Positions 1-9,250 of a stretch of DNA of 64,000 nt are shown here, in pieces. The DNA is taken from NCBI RefSeq assembly GCF_010726085.1, contig NZ_AP022560.1, forward strand, positions 1,736,001 through 1,800,000. Reading direction: 5' to 3'. Each line of letters starts with the position of its first letter. The stretch's first letter is position 1. The DNA is from Mycolicibacterium moriokaense. Lineage in GTDB: Bacteria > Actinomycetota > Actinomycetes > Mycobacteriales > Mycobacteriaceae. A model generated the notes under the pieces. It was given only the letters and a program-made list of their open reading frames with translations, was not told where the DNA came from and searched no databases. Made by a program: the position numbers and the translations under genes.

Positions 1-1946
1 AGGATCGCCGACTGCGGGCTGTGCAGCCGCATGACGTTCAGCAGGTCCAGGCCGGGGAACATGGCGACGAACAGTGCGGGGATGATCGCGAAGTACTTCG
101 CGATGTCGTTGGCGATCGAGAACGTCGTCAACGCACCCCGCGTGATGAGCAGCTGTTTCCCGATTTCGACGATTTCGATGAGTTTGGTCGGGTCGGAGTC
201 GAGATCGACCATGTTGCCGGCCTCTTTGGCCGCGGAGGTGCCGGTGTTCATTGCGACGCCGACGTCGGCCTGCGCGAGCGCGGGCGCGTCGTTGGTGCCG
301 TCACCCGTCATCGCGACGAGCTTGCCGCCGGCCTGTTCCTTCTTGATCAGGGCCATCTTGTCTTCGGGAGTGGCCTCGGCGAGGAAGTCGTCGACGCCGG
401 CTTCGTCGGCAATAGCTTTGGCGGTCAACGGGTTGTCGCCAGTGATCATCACGGTGCGGATGCCCATCCGCCGCATCTCGTCGAACCGTTCCCGCATGCC
501 CTGTTTAACGACGTCCTTGAGGTGGATGACGCCCAGCACCTCGGCCGTGCCGTCGACCACCTGGCCCACAACCAGCGGCGTGCCGCCGGCGGCGGAGATG
601 TCGTCGACGATGTCACCGAGTTGCGTCGGCACGGTCCCGCCCTCGGAGCGCACCCACTCGGCCACCGTGCTTGCCGCGCCTTTGCGCAGCTTGTGACCGC
701 CCAGGTCGACGCCGGACATCCTTGTGGTCGCGCTGAATTCGATCCAGGTGGCGTTGACGAGCTCGCCGTGGGTGCGTGTCCGCAGTCCGTATTCCCGTTT
801 GGCGTACACGACGATTGACCGACCTTCCGGTGTCTCGTCGGCGAGGCTGGACAACTGCGCGGCGTCGGCGAGCGCCTCGGCCGTCACCCCGGCGAGCGGA
901 ACGAACGCCGCGGCCTGCCGGTTACCCAGGGTGATGGTCCCGGTCTTGTCGAGTAGGAGGGTGTTGACGTCACCGGCGGCCTCCACCGCACGCCCCGACA
1001 TGGCGAGCACGTTGCGCTGTACCAGGCGGTCCATGCCGGCGATCCCGATGGCCGACAACAGCGCGCCGATCGTGGTCGGGATGAGGCACACCAGCAGCGC
1101 CACCATGACGATCCCGCTGACGCCGTTTGCGTTGAGTGCCAGGGAGTCCGGTACACCCGGATTGTTGACCTTGGAGTAGATGGCCAGCGGCTGCAGGGTG
1201 GCGACGGCGAACACGAAGATGATCGTCAACGAGGCCAGCAGGATGTTCAGCGCGATCTCGTTCGGCGTCTTCTGCCGGTTGGCGCCTTCGACGAGCGCGA
1301 TCATCCGGTCGATGAAGCTCTCGCCCTGCTTCTGGGTGATCCTGACGACGATGCGGTCGGACAGCACCGTGGTACCGCCGGTGACTGCCGAGCGGTCGCC
1401 GCCGGATTCGCGGATGACGGGTGCTGACTCGCCGGTGATCGCCGATTCGTCCACCGACGCAATGCCTTCCACGACGTCACCGTCGCCAGGGATGGACTGG
1501 CCTGCCTCGACGACGACGATGTCGCCCTGTTGCAGCAGTGGTGCGGCGACTTCCTCTTCCCGGCCGGGTGCGCCCGGCGCCCAGCCGATGAGGCGTCGCG
1601 CCATGGTGGCCGTCTTGGTCTTGCGTAGCGACTCGGCCTGCGCCTTGCCCCGGCCCTCGGCCACTGCCTCGGCGAGGTTGGCGAACACCACTGTGAGCCA
1701 AAGCCATCCGACGATCAGCCAGGCGAACCACGATGGATCGAGGACGGCGAGAATCGTGCTCCACACGGCGCCGATCTCGACGATGAACATGACGGGGTTG
1801 CGCCACAGCGTGCGGGGGTTGAGCTTGCGTAGCGCGTCCGGCAGCGACTTCCAGAGCATCTTCGGGTCGAGCAGGCCACCCTGAACACGCCTGGGCGTAT
1901 TGGGTTGCGACCGCGCAGTCGACGCGGTTTCGAGCGTCAGAGACAT
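1..1946 (-). CDS. kdpB: KdpB, K+-transporting P-type ATPase catalytic subunit (3' end outside window)
   Basis: Reading the minus strand from an ATG at 1946 gives 648 codons that run off the left edge without a stop. KdpB hydrolyses ATP to drive K+ import through KdpA in the KdpFABC membrane complex. The P-type motif DKTGTIT is visible, with the phosphorylated Asp near residue 333, followed by the [14 protein letters not shown] and [16 protein letters not shown] hinge motifs and N-terminal membrane segments. Family members are about 680-710 residues, so roughly the last 40-60 are missing. The ATG overlaps the kdpA stop by one base (TGATG), which suggests translational coupling. kdpC would be expected further left. 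Confidence 0.96.
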   Translation of the reverse strand, partial: MSLTLETASTARSQPNTPRRVQGGLLDPKMLWKSLPDALRKLNPRTLWRNPVMFIVEIGAVWSTILAVLDPSWFAWLIVGWLWLTVVFANLAEAVAEGRGKAQAESLRKTKTATMARRLIGWAPGAPGREEEVAAPLLQQGDIVVVEAGQSIPGDGDVVEGIASVDESAITGESAPVIRESGGDRSAVTGGTTVLSDRIVVRITQKQGESFIDRMIALVEGANRQKTPNEIALNILLASLTIIFVFAVATLQPLAIYSKVNNPGVPDSLALNANGVSGIVMVALLVCLIPTTIGALLSAIGIAGMDRLVQRNVLAMSGRAVEAAGDVNTLLLDKTGTITLGNRQAAAFVPLAGVTAEALADAAQLSSLADETPEGRSIVVYAKREYGLRTRTHGELVNATWIEFSATTRMSGVDLGGHKLRKGAASTVAEWVRSEGGTVPTQLGDIVDDISAAGGTPLVVGQVVDGTAEVLGVIHLKDVVKQGMRERFDEMRRMGIRTVMITGDNPLTAKAIADEAGVDDFLAEATPEDKMALIKKEQAGGKLVAMTGDGTNDAPALAQADVGVAMNTGTSAAKEAGNMVDLDSDPTKLIEIVEIGKQLLITRGALTTFSIANDIAKYFAIIPALFVAMFPGLDLLNVMRLHSPQSAI

Positions 1947-3625
1947 CAGTGGATTCCTTCGGCGAGGGGTCCCAGCGCGAGCATGGGAAGGAAGGTCAGG
2001 GCGACCAGGATCAACGTCACGCCGGAGACCATGCCGACGAACTGCGGCCGGTGTGTCGGTAGCGTGCCGACGGAGACGGGCGTCTTGCCCTGCTTGGCCA
2101 GGGCACCGGCGAGGGCCAGCACGAAGATGATCGGCAGGAAGCGGCCCAGCAACATGGCCAGCCCGAGTGCGGTGTTGTACCAGTCGGTGTTGACAGAGAT
2201 GCCGGCGAACGCCGACCCGTTGTTGTTGGCGGCGGAGGTGAAGGCGTACAGCACTTCCGAGAGGCCGTGCGGCCCGCCGTTGAGCATGCTCGCTCTTTGT
2301 CCCGGCATGGCCATTGCGGCGGCGGTTCCCGTCAACACGATCAACGGCGTAATGAGGAAATAGGTTGCCGCAAGCTTGATCTCACGCGGGGTCATCTTCT
2401 TTCCCAGGTACTCCGGCGTGCGGCCGACCATCAAACCCGCGATGAACACCGTGATGATCGCCAGCACCAGCATGCCGTAGAGGCCCGAGCCCACGCCGCC
2501 CGGTGCGACCTCGCCGAGCTGCATGTTGAACAGCGTGATCATGCCGCCGAGGCTGGTGTAGGAGTCATGGAACGAGTCGACCGCACCGGTGGACGTCAAC
2601 GTCGTGAGGTCGGCGAATACCGCGGAATCCGGTACACCGAAGCGCTGTTCGACGCCTTCCATCGCCGATCCCACTGCAGTCGGGACCGTTCCGTGTGCCT
2701 GCACTTGGAAGGTCACGATCAGCGCCATGCTGATCAGTGCGATCACCGACATGACCGCCGCGATCGCGTATCCCTGCCTGCGACTGTCGACCATGCGGCC
2801 GAAGGTGCGCGGCAGGGAGAACGCGATGCAGGACAGCAGGAAGATCTCGACCCAGTTCGTCCATGCGGTCGGGTTCTCGAAGGGATGCGCGGAGTTGACG
2901 TTGAAGAATCCGCCGCCGTTGGTGCCGAGCAGCTTGATGGCTTCCTGGCTGGCGACCGGACCGCCGGGGATGGTCTGCTGTCCTCCTGCCAGGGTGGTGG
3001 CGACCTGCGTGTGCAGATCCCAGTTTTGGATGGTGCCGCCGACGACGAGTATCAGGGCACCGATCACCGAGAGCGGCAACAGGATTCGGATGCTGCCGCG
3101 GGCGAGGTCGACCCAGAAGTTGCCGAGTTCTGACGTGTTGCGCCGGGCCAGGGCGCGCACGAACGCCATCGCCACCGCCATGCCGACTGCTGCGGAGACG
3201 AAGTTCTGCACGGCCAGGCCGGCCATCTGCACCAGGTGGCCCTGGGTTGACTCACCCGAATACGCCTGCCAGTTGGTGTTGGTGACGAAGCTGACGGCGG
3301 TGTTCCAGGCCAGCGCCGGGGTCATGGCCGTGGCTGGATGGTTGAGGTGTAGCGGCAGCGTGCCCTGCACGAGTTGGAAGATGAACAGGAACAGCACGCT
3401 GACCGCTGAGAACGCCAGCACGCTGCGGGCGTAGGCGCCCCAGGTCTGCTCGGCCTTGGGATCGGCGCCGATCAGCCGGTAGAGGATTCGCTCACCGCGC
3501 AGATCGCGTTCGGACGAGTAGACGCGGTACATGTAGTCGCCCAAGGGCACGTGGACGACCGCAAGGCCGATGATGAGGGAGATGAGGAAGAGGATCCCCG
3601 CGGCGTCGGAAGACAAAGTACTCAC
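1946..3625 (-). CDS. kdpA: KdpA, K+-binding and translocating subunit
   Basis: A 559-residue polytopic protein of the usual KdpA length, the channel-like subunit of the KdpFABC high-affinity K+ pump. Many hydrophobic segments are present. Filter-like repeats can be seen, for example [31 protein letters not shown] and [10 protein letters not shown], as expected for the four-fold pseudo-symmetric superfamily of K+ transporters. The start is a GTG at 3625 placed immediately after the kdpF stop (3626-3628), so the two are almost certainly cotranslated. Expression of this operon is normally induced by K+ limitation through KdpDE, which is not in the window. Confidence 0.96.
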   Translation of the reverse strand: MSTLSSDAAGILFLISLIIGLAVVHVPLGDYMYRVYSSERDLRGERILYRLIGADPKAEQTWGAYARSVLAFSAVSVLFLFIFQLVQGTLPLHLNHPATAMTPALAWNTAVSFVTNTNWQAYSGESTQGHLVQMAGLAVQNFVSAAVGMAVAMAFVRALARRNTSELGNFWVDLARGSIRILLPLSVIGALILVVGGTIQNWDLHTQVATTLAGGQQTIPGGPVASQEAIKLLGTNGGGFFNVNSAHPFENPTAWTNWVEIFLLSCIAFSLPRTFGRMVDSRRQGYAIAAVMSVIALISMALIVTFQVQAHGTVPTAVGSAMEGVEQRFGVPDSAVFADLTTLTSTGAVDSFHDSYTSLGGMITLFNMQLGEVAPGGVGSGLYGMLVLAIITVFIAGLMVGRTPEYLGKKMTPREIKLAATYFLITPLIVLTGTAAAMAMPGQRASMLNGGPHGLSEVLYAFTSAANNNGSAFAGISVNTDWYNTALGLAMLLGRFLPIIFVLALAGALAKQGKTPVSVGTLPTHRPQFVGMVSGVTLILVALTFLPMLALGPLAEGIH

Positions 3626-3712
3626 TCAGAACCTCTCCGGAAACAGCAGGGCGGCGAAGAGGAAGACTGCGATGAGGACCGCGAGGACGAGGCCCACGAC
3701 GTTGTCGATCAC
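3626..3712 (-). CDS. kdpF: KdpF, small stabilising subunit of the Kdp complex
   Basis: A 28-residue single-span peptide starting at GTG 3712 (V-I-D-N-V-V-G-L-V...) and ending PERF, directly abutting the kdpA start. Length, hydrophobicity and position fit KdpF, which packs against KdpA and stabilises the complex. Its GTG overlaps the stop codon of the preceding micro-ORF (GTGA), implying translational coupling. A longer in-frame ORF begins upstream, but its extra N-terminus is not membrane-like and overlaps the other small ORF. Confidence 0.88.
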   Translation of the reverse strand: MIDNVVGLVLAVLIAVFLFAALLFPERF

Positions 3713-3792
3713 AGGCCCTCGACCCACTTCTGAACCAGGCCGAAGACGGCGAAGACCGCCACCGTCAGCGCGATATACACCAGGACGGACAT
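3709..3792 (-). CDS. 27-residue membrane micro-ORF heading the kdp operon
   Basis: ATG 3792 to TGA 3709-3711 encodes 27 residues: a hydrophobic span (VYIALTVAVFAVFGLV) followed by QKWVEGL. The stop overlaps the kdpF GTG by four bases (GTGA), typical of coupled cistrons. The amphipathic pattern and spacing make it a plausible real gene, perhaps a second tiny subunit or a leader that couples translation of kdpF. I know no assigned function. It is below the length cut-off of most gene callers. Confidence 0.6.
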   Translation of the reverse strand: MSVLVYIALTVAVFAVFGLVQKWVEGL

Positions 3793-3923
3793 GACACTCC
3801 GGGTCGTTTACGGGCAGCCGGATTTCGGCGGCCCGCACTATAAAACGACCTGTTCAGAGCGGTATCAGTGATCTTTACGGTTTCTTGACGGCGGCGCGCC
3901 GTTCCTTTACGACTTCGCCCGAT

Positions 3924-4817
3924 TCATGCGACGGCGACCGGTTGACACCCACTGGCCTTCCTCAGAACCGCGATGACCCCGCCGCCCATGACCAACGCGA
4001 TGCCGACGACACCGAGCAGCGTCGGTACGTGGTTCCAGAGCACCCAGTCGATGAGGGCTGTGAAAACGATGACGGTGTAGACGAACGGCCCTACTTTGAC
4101 AGCTGAGGCATAGCGATAGGCGAGGACGATGAATCCTTGACTCATCAGCAGCGCCAGCGCGATGCCGATCAGGTAGATGGATCCACCCACCCCAAAGGGC
4201 CGCCAGTCGGCGATGGCAAACGGCGTACACAGCACCGTGGAGATTCCGAAGTAGTAGAAGAGAATTCGCGGTGTGGGCTCCGTGGCCCCCAGCCAGCGGA
4301 CCGACATCAAGGCGATGGCGAGGCACAACGCGCCGGCCAGTGCGATGAGTGCGCCGATGTTGAACTTCTGATGGTGGGGCTGCAGGACCATGATCACCCC
4401 GACGAAGCCGATGGCGGCGCCGACCCACGTCGCCATGGATACTTTCTCGCGGAACAACACTCGCGCGATCAGCGGCATCCACAGCGGAGCGCTGAACGTC
4501 AACAGGATGGCATTCGTCAACGGCATCATGGTGATGGCGACGAAGAGGGCGTACCAGCAGGCCGTACCGCTCACCGCCCGCAAAACATGCAGCCCCGGCT
4601 TCTCGGTCTTCAGAGACGAAAGACCGCCGCGGAGCACGAACGGCAGGATGATCAGAAAGCAGATGAGGTTCTGAAACAGCAGGACGACCGCCGCCGACGT
4701 GAGCACTTCGGCCGCCTTCGCCAGGGCGCTCACCACCGCGGTGCAGAAGAAGGACAGCGAGCTCAGTACCGCGCCGAGAACCAGTTTCTCAGGCATGTGA
4801 GCTGAACCTGCGGACAT
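3924..4817 (-). CDS. EamA/DMT-family transporter
   Basis: A 297-residue polytopic protein with about ten predicted membrane segments arranged as two EamA repeats, the hallmark of the drug/metabolite transporter superfamily. Visible features include an N-terminal span VLGAVLSSLSFFCTAVVSAL, the internal motif MPLTNAILLTFSAPLWMPLIARVLFREK and the matching second-half LAYRYASAVKVGPFVY segment. The ATG at 4817 is preceded by a GGAGG six bases upstream. The substrate cannot be inferred. It stands alone between kdp and an unrelated gene. Confidence 0.85.
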   Translation of the reverse strand: MSAGSAHMPEKLVLGAVLSSLSFFCTAVVSALAKAAEVLTSAAVVLLFQNLICFLIILPFVLRGGLSSLKTEKPGLHVLRAVSGTACWYALFVAITMMPLTNAILLTFSAPLWMPLIARVLFREKVSMATWVGAAIGFVGVIMVLQPHHQKFNIGALIALAGALCLAIALMSVRWLGATEPTPRILFYYFGISTVLCTPFAIADWRPFGVGGSIYLIGIALALLMSQGFIVLAYRYASAVKVGPFVYTVIVFTALIDWVLWNHVPTLLGVVGIALVMGGGVIAVLRKASGCQPVAVA

Positions 4818-4946
4818 CTCGCGCCTCCGTAGCGGGTGAATTGTCGGTCGAATCGCTACGGTATGGCGGCGGTCAGGTGCCGATCATCGGGCAAAACATG
4901 CGTCCGCGGGGGCGGTTATGGGGCAAAAGATGCAGACCGGCGTGGG

Positions 4947-5603
4947 TTAGCGGGAGCGCCCGAATCGCCGCTTGGACTTCCTAGCTGCCGGGTAGGGATC
5001 CTGAACCCACGCGTCCCATGTCGCTTCGGAGTCACCTTGGACGGGGCTGTTGGAGACATGCAAACCGAGGACCTCGACTTCCATTGTCGACCAACGTATT
5101 AGCGTGCCGTCGTTGCCGATCTCCTGTGCCAGGAGCGCCCGCTCGTCGGATTCGAGCCGGTCGCTGAACGCCTGCATGGTGTTCTTCAGGCGAATGTAGG
5201 GGACGGCATCGTCGAACTGTCTACAAAGGTCAATCAGTTCTCGTCGCGCGCGCTCGAGCGGGGTCGTGGGCTCTGATTCGGCGGGCTCGAGGACCGGGAC
5301 GCTCTGCGGCTCTACTTGCGCGGGGGCAGCGGGCTCGCCGTACTTGGCCCGCAACGCTTCGAGCTCCGCAGTGGCCGCCAGCGCCTGCTCGCGCCACCAT
5401 TGCAGGTGGTAGAGGACCAGCTTTGTTTCACAGTCCGGACAGACGGTGTCCGCACTGCTCACTCCGGTCAGCTCGGTCGCATCTTCGACCGCTGCTCCGC
5501 AAAGTGCCTGATTCTCGCGACGTTCGAGATAGTCCACGTGGTGAACCACCGAAGCGGAGAGGCCCCTCACGAAACTGTGGGGTGGCTCCACATAGGGGAA
5601 CAT
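4947..5603 (-). CDS. Hypothetical protein with CPxC motif
   Basis: I place the start at ATG 5603 (MFPYVEPPHSF), giving 218 residues. A longer reading frame extends upstream but overlaps the divergent gene and has biased, non-protein-like composition. A Cys in QALCGAAV and the pair in VCPDCETKL could form a small zinc site around residues 30-55. A helical, charged region follows (HLQWWREQALAATAELEALRAKYGEP), then a Pro-rich linker and a C-terminal domain rich in acidic residues. It ends in a very basic tail (RKSKRRFGRSR). No family is recognised. Confidence 0.6.
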   Translation of the reverse strand: MFPYVEPPHSFVRGLSASVVHHVDYLERRENQALCGAAVEDATELTGVSSADTVCPDCETKLVLYHLQWWREQALAATAELEALRAKYGEPAAPAQVEPQSVPVLEPAESEPTTPLERARRELIDLCRQFDDAVPYIRLKNTMQAFSDRLESDERALLAQEIGNDGTLIRWSTMEVEVLGLHVSNSPVQGDSEATWDAWVQDPYPAARKSKRRFGRSR

Positions 5604-5706
5604 AGCGGACCGACGCTCGATCGCGGCGTCAGGAATCGCCCCGTTTCCAGTCAACATGCTGCTAGGGCACGGGCTCTTCACAGGTTCGCCACCGATCCTT
5701 GGCGGG

Positions 5707-6462
5707 ATGACACTCTCGATCGACCATCTAACTCGGCCGGCGCACGCGGCGGGCCCGAAAGCGAAACCGTCTTCGTTGGTGGATGAAACTGCCGTCCTGC
5801 ACCGCTGTGCGCAGTATCGCGACGGTTTCAAGGGAACGGCCGTCAGGGTCCCCGCGGTATTGCTGCGATTCACGGCCGTGCGGGAGTGGATACAGCGCCA
5901 GCGGTTGGCGGTCGACGTCACGACCGCCGGCGAGCTGGCCCAGGCCGTGGTGGCGGGAACCGAGCCAGAGCGCATCGTCGTCCATCCGCGCGACGGGGCC
6001 GGGTTGCCGACGCCCCGGGCCGTCACCGCCGACGTGGGGCGATTCGTTGTGAGCTCGAGCCGTCACGTCGGCAGACTTGCCGCGCACACCCGGGAGCATC
6101 GACAGGTGCTCGTCGATGCGGCCGCCGATGGAGTGGGGGCGCTGGCCTCGGAGGTGTTGGCGCACAGCGAACTCGATCTCGTCGGGTTGCATTGCCGATT
6201 GAATGACGGTGACGTCGTCGGCGCGTTGATGCTGAGCCGTGCGATCGGCGAGATGTCCTGGATTAGGCGCCGGTACGGCGTCCTGCTCACTCAGATCAGT
6301 CTCGCGAACCTCGATGTCGGTGAACGGTGCGAGCGGTGGCTCCTTCGCCGGGTGTCGGACGCGATCTCCGAGGTGATCGACGAGGCCTGCGCGCGGCACC
6401 GGTTTCCCCGGCCGGCGCTGACCCTGGCACCGTCGCGCGGCGCGCTCCTACTGGGGCACTAG
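5707..6462 (+). CDS. LysA-like fold-III protein, truncated and lacking the catalytic lysine
   Basis: 251 residues from ATG 5707. The sequence follows the N-terminal PLP-binding barrel of diaminopimelate decarboxylase: a counterpart of ARWVxEEGLxLDVxTGGEL is seen as REWIQRQRLAVDVTTAGELAQAVVAG, and LDLVGLHCRL matches the LVGLHSHIG strand. Where LysA has the PLP lysine (YAxKS), this protein has VRVPAV, so the Schiff-base lysine is absent. It also stops after about 250 residues, without the C-terminal beta-barrel domain of the roughly 450-residue enzyme. It is probably a non-catalytic paralogue. It lies just upstream of the element's attL. Confidence 0.6.
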   Translation: MTLSIDHLTRPAHAAGPKAKPSSLVDETAVLHRCAQYRDGFKGTAVRVPAVLLRFTAVREWIQRQRLAVDVTTAGELAQAVVAGTEPERIVVHPRDGAGLPTPRAVTADVGRFVVSSSRHVGRLAAHTREHRQVLVDAAADGVGALASEVLAHSELDLVGLHCRLNDGDVVGALMLSRAIGEMSWIRRRYGVLLTQISLANLDVGERCERWLLRRVSDAISEVIDEACARHRFPRPALTLAPSRGALLLGH

Positions 6463-6603
6463 AGACCGACGCGGAGGCGCCCGCTGTCCCGGTGGGGCAG
6501 CGGGCGCCGTTGGCTGGGCGGCATTTGGCGCCACCTGCCAGCGAGCGGGCGCGGGCCATGCATGCTGCCGCCCGTAAACTCAGGGCGGCCTGCGACGGGC
6601 CTG

Positions 6604-6646
6604 GCCCCCATAGCCCAATTGGCAGAGGCAGCGGACTTAAAATCCG
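6604..6646 (+). repeat. attL core: orphan 5' half of tRNA-Leu(UAA)
   Basis: A 43-bp stretch from the first base of the tRNA to the end of the 5' anticodon-loop side is identical to 23594-23636. After 6646 the sequence becomes element DNA (TGTTCATGGGG), so this copy has no 3' half and cannot make a tRNA. The host promoter side, including a TAAACT -10-like hexamer at 6575-6580, remains here, cut off from the functional gene. Confidence 0.9.
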
Positions 6647-7223
6647 TGTTCATGGGGTTTTGAGTGGCAATGAGTGTTGGTGGAGACTGGTGGGTTATGC
6701 CATCTGACCTCGACTTTTGGTGGTGGACATTGGTGGGGTTTGCTGGGCTCTGGGGGATCTCCTGCGGTATTTCCTGCGGTACGTATTGGTTGTCTATTTA
6801 GCTGGGAAATGCCACCCAGCAAAATGGGCGTGTCGGAGGTCACAAATCGCTCCTATTTGGGCTGGGAGAGCGCAACCCTAAACTGGAAGTTGAGACTCGG
6901 CCGCAGGGCATGCGGTTACAGCCTGTGGAGACCTCATCAGAGGTCGTTGAAGCAGGAACCAGCGGGAAACTGCGAGGAATTACCGCGCCAATCCTGTTGC
7001 AGGGGGTTGGGATCTTCAGCTTTTAGCTGAGGAGGATGCCAATAGCCCCTCTCCGAGCCCCTCAGAGCCCGTCTGACGGCCGAACTACAGGTGCCGGGAC
7101 CACAACCCTTCGGGAGACCTCCGCATCGTGGGAGTTGGTGCGGTGAACCTCGAAGGTGAGGGCCAGGAATTTCGCGCAGTTTTCGTCGAGCAAACGATAA
7201 AATAGTAGTTAGAGGGAACGAAA
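6647..7223. other. Left-end element DNA with integrase arm-type repeats, no convincing gene
   Basis: No frame here has good start context or protein-like composition. Short GT-rich TTGGTGG repeats occur at about 6673-6740. Two tandem copies of CCTGCGGTAY lie at 6761-6770 and 6773-6782 and match repeats next to attR and before int, so they are probably integrase or excisionase arm sites. A small hairpin, GACCTC-ATCA-GAGGTC, is at 6930-6945. A TAAAAT -10-like element at 7198-7203 and the ribosome site AGAGGGAACG lead into the gene at 7224. Confidence 0.55.
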
Positions 7224-8144
7224 GTGGCCGGTAGGCCAAGACTTTGGAATTTTTTTACCTCAAATCCGTGCTCCTACGGCTATCAATGGACCGAGGATGG
7301 GCGAATCCGTGACCGGCATCGGCATGAAGTAGGTGACGGTCACAGGCTTTTCGCCCGCTACACCCGCGCTCAAATTCTCGCCCAAGAGTGGCTAGGCCCG
7401 CCCCCGCGCGCCGACTGTTTGTGGTGCGGCACAAGGCCGAAGGTGGGCGCGAGGTACGTGGGCGGGATCACCGGAGGTGGGCCGTCGTACCGCGTGGTCC
7501 ATTTGAACGGCGACACCCGCGACTGCTCGCGCGCAAATCTCAAGTACGCACCGCCGCACCCGGCCGAGATTCAGCGGCACATGGACGCCCACGCCGAGAT
7601 CCTGATGCGCGACGACGGCAACGCCATTCGCCGCACCAGGCCCGAGAATTGGCCAGCCAGACAGCGATTCGCGCTGTATGCCGCCGATGACGGCTACGAC
7701 GAACCGCCGTCGGGGAGGGGAAGTCTGTTCAAACGCCGCTCCGAATCGCAGCTGCGAGAGGCCCCGCGCTGGGTGACGTTGCCGCTGCTAGAGGACTTGG
7801 AAATTTGGGAAGGCGAACTGATGAAACAGGAATGCCGAAACGGTCACGCCATTCGTGGTCCGAAGGACCGCACTGCTGACGGCGAGTGCCGCCACTGTGG
7901 GCATGCGCGCGGGGCCAGGTACCGGGATCGCCAGCGTACGGCGATGGCGTTACTCAGGGGTCTTGAGAGCCGTGGGATCGTCATCACCAAAGACACCACG
8001 CACCGCGTGGTGACCCTGCTGGAAGCCTTAAACAAGGCAAACCCGGCGTTAGTCGAAGCCTTTGTCGAGCAGGCCGATTCGGATCAACTGCGGTCTCTGC
8101 TGACCGTCGCCGGGGCGGTGCCGACCACGGGGCGGTGGGGCTAG
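7224..8144 (+). CDS. HNH/zinc-type DNA-binding protein of the element
   Basis: 306 residues from GTG 7224 with AGAGGGAACG upstream. A first module has CLWC followed by VVHLNGDTRDCSRANLKYA, resembling the H-N-H core (HxxGxxxxNRxxNL) seen in phage homing-type endonucleases, although the second N/H position is unusual. A second module near residues 200-235 has CRNGH...GECRHCGHARGARYRDRQR, a pattern frequent in actinophage HNH and zinc-finger proteins. The C-terminal part is helical. It is probably a replication or DNA-processing accessory, since the ATPase gene follows 19 bases later. The nuclease assignment is tentative. Confidence 0.5.
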   Translation: MAGRPRLWNFFTSNPCSYGYQWTEDGRIRDRHRHEVGDGHRLFARYTRAQILAQEWLGPPPRADCLWCGTRPKVGARYVGGITGGGPSYRVVHLNGDTRDCSRANLKYAPPHPAEIQRHMDAHAEILMRDDGNAIRRTRPENWPARQRFALYAADDGYDEPPSGRGSLFKRRSESQLREAPRWVTLPLLEDLEIWEGELMKQECRNGHAIRGPKDRTADGECRHCGHARGARYRDRQRTAMALLRGLESRGIVITKDTTHRVVTLLEALNKANPALVEAFVEQADSDQLRSLLTVAGAVPTTGRWG

Positions 8145-8163
8145 CGGGGCGAACCAAAAGAAG

Positions 8164-9117
8164 GTGAACGACAGGTACGAGTTCGAAAGCATGACCTTCC
8201 CCGACTCGATGCGCTTAGGAGAGGTTGAGAACTGGGTTATCGAGAAGGTTATTAGTGCCACAACGACTCTGCTTTACGGCGAAACGAAGTGCGGCAAGAG
8301 CTTCCTCGTTTCGGCGCTCATTGCGGCGCTGACAACCGGAGATGACTTCTTGGGCGTACCAGTGCCACAGGATCGAGCCTTCAGGTTTGCACTCTGCTGG
8401 ACCGACGATATGGGTGCCGTCGAGTACCGCGACCGCATACTGACGGTGATGCCCGATGAATCACCAGACGTCGTGTTCTACCGGCTGCCGATCATGCGGT
8501 CGCCGCAGATGTGGCAGTCGCTCTACGAGCAGGTCTTGGACGATGGGCGCAACTTCGTGGTCATCGACAACTACTCGCAGGCGATCAACGGTCCCATCAA
8601 CCACGACGACGTGGCCCGCGAGTTCTTCGACGGCGTACGGCGGTTCGTCCGCGCAGGCATCCCCGTCGTGGTGGTTGCACACTCCTCGGACAAGTTCAAC
8701 GCCAATGGTGGTAAGTCAGAGTTGCCGCTCGGAGCGTCCTACATCTCCCAAGCGGTGCGTTGGCGGATCTTCGCCAGGCGGTCGCGCAGGGGGAACATGA
8801 CGCTGAGATTCACCGGCAACCACGCCGAGCCCTACGAGCTGACACTGCTGCACGGCGCTGGTGCGAGGTTTGAGGTGATTGACCGCAGGGCGGAAAGGCC
8901 CGACGAGGTGAAGCGTCAGCGCACCAAGGCGAGGCTAGACAACGGGGCTGACCTGTTGGCTTGGCTCAGCACGAACTGCCACGGGATGGCCGTGCGCCCA
9001 GCATCGGCCAAGCTCGGCGCTGAGTTGGGCATCTCCACCGAGGCCGCCCAGGGGCGGATCAAGCGGGCCAATATCCGAAAAGATGGTTCGGGGTGGCGGT
9101 TCAAGGCTGAGGCATAA
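8164..9117 (+). CDS. RecA-fold AAA ATPase (RepA/primase-helicase type)
   Basis: 317 residues from GTG 8164. The Walker A motif GETKCGKS is at residues 39-46, and the Walker B NFVVIDN has its Asp at about 135. An HSSDK sensor-like segment and an R-rich stretch (RRSRRGNMTLRFTGNH) follow, then a C-terminal winged-helix-like region (SAKLGAELGISTEAAQGRIKRANI). This architecture matches AAA_25/RepA-like replication ATPases of plasmids, phages and satellites. Origin-like repeats begin immediately after its stop codon, which supports a role in element replication. Confidence 0.8.
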   Translation: MNDRYEFESMTFPDSMRLGEVENWVIEKVISATTTLLYGETKCGKSFLVSALIAALTTGDDFLGVPVPQDRAFRFALCWTDDMGAVEYRDRILTVMPDESPDVVFYRLPIMRSPQMWQSLYEQVLDDGRNFVVIDNYSQAINGPINHDDVAREFFDGVRRFVRAGIPVVVVAHSSDKFNANGGKSELPLGASYISQAVRWRIFARRSRRGNMTLRFTGNHAEPYELTLLHGAGARFEVIDRRAERPDEVKRQRTKARLDNGADLLAWLSTNCHGMAVRPASAKLGAELGISTEAAQGRIKRANIRKDGSGWRFKAEA

Positions 9118-9250
9118 CCGCAGGTCACGGCGTGGACGCATGTCCACACTTTCCGGCGCGTTTGCGCAGGTCAGAGTGTGGACTGTGGACCCCCCTATAT
9201 AAGAAGACTCGTACCTCGCCTTCTTATTACCCCCACCTTCTGTCTTCCGT
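9118..9250. other. Candidate replication origin: DnaA-box-like iterons and AT-rich tract
   Basis: Directly after the ATPase gene lie four GTGGAC units: 9132-9137, its inverted copy 9142-9147 (a GTGGAC-GCAT-GTCCAC hairpin), 9178-9183 and 9185-9190. ATGTCCACA at 9140-9148 differs from the actinobacterial DnaA box TTGTCCACA by one base. Two inverted partial boxes follow. An AT-rich TATATAA tract is at 9196-9202, inside a further stem TAAGAAG/CTTCTTA (9200-9206, 9220-9226). Iterons plus an AT-rich unwinding element next to a replication ATPase is the classical origin layout. This is inferred, not tested. Confidence 0.5.

Noticed and set aside
4947..6026. 359-residue version of the CPxC protein
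   Set aside because: The upstream 140 residues overlap the divergent LysA-like gene and have shadow-frame composition; ATG 5603 is preferred.
6604..6646. A second functional tRNA-Leu at the left end
   Set aside because: Only the 5' 43 bases are present; the 3' anticodon stem, T arm and acceptor strand are missing.
6674..7030. 118-residue ORF at the left end of the element
   Set aside because: Gly/Trp-rich, overlaps the arm-type repeats, no ribosome site; treated as non-coding.
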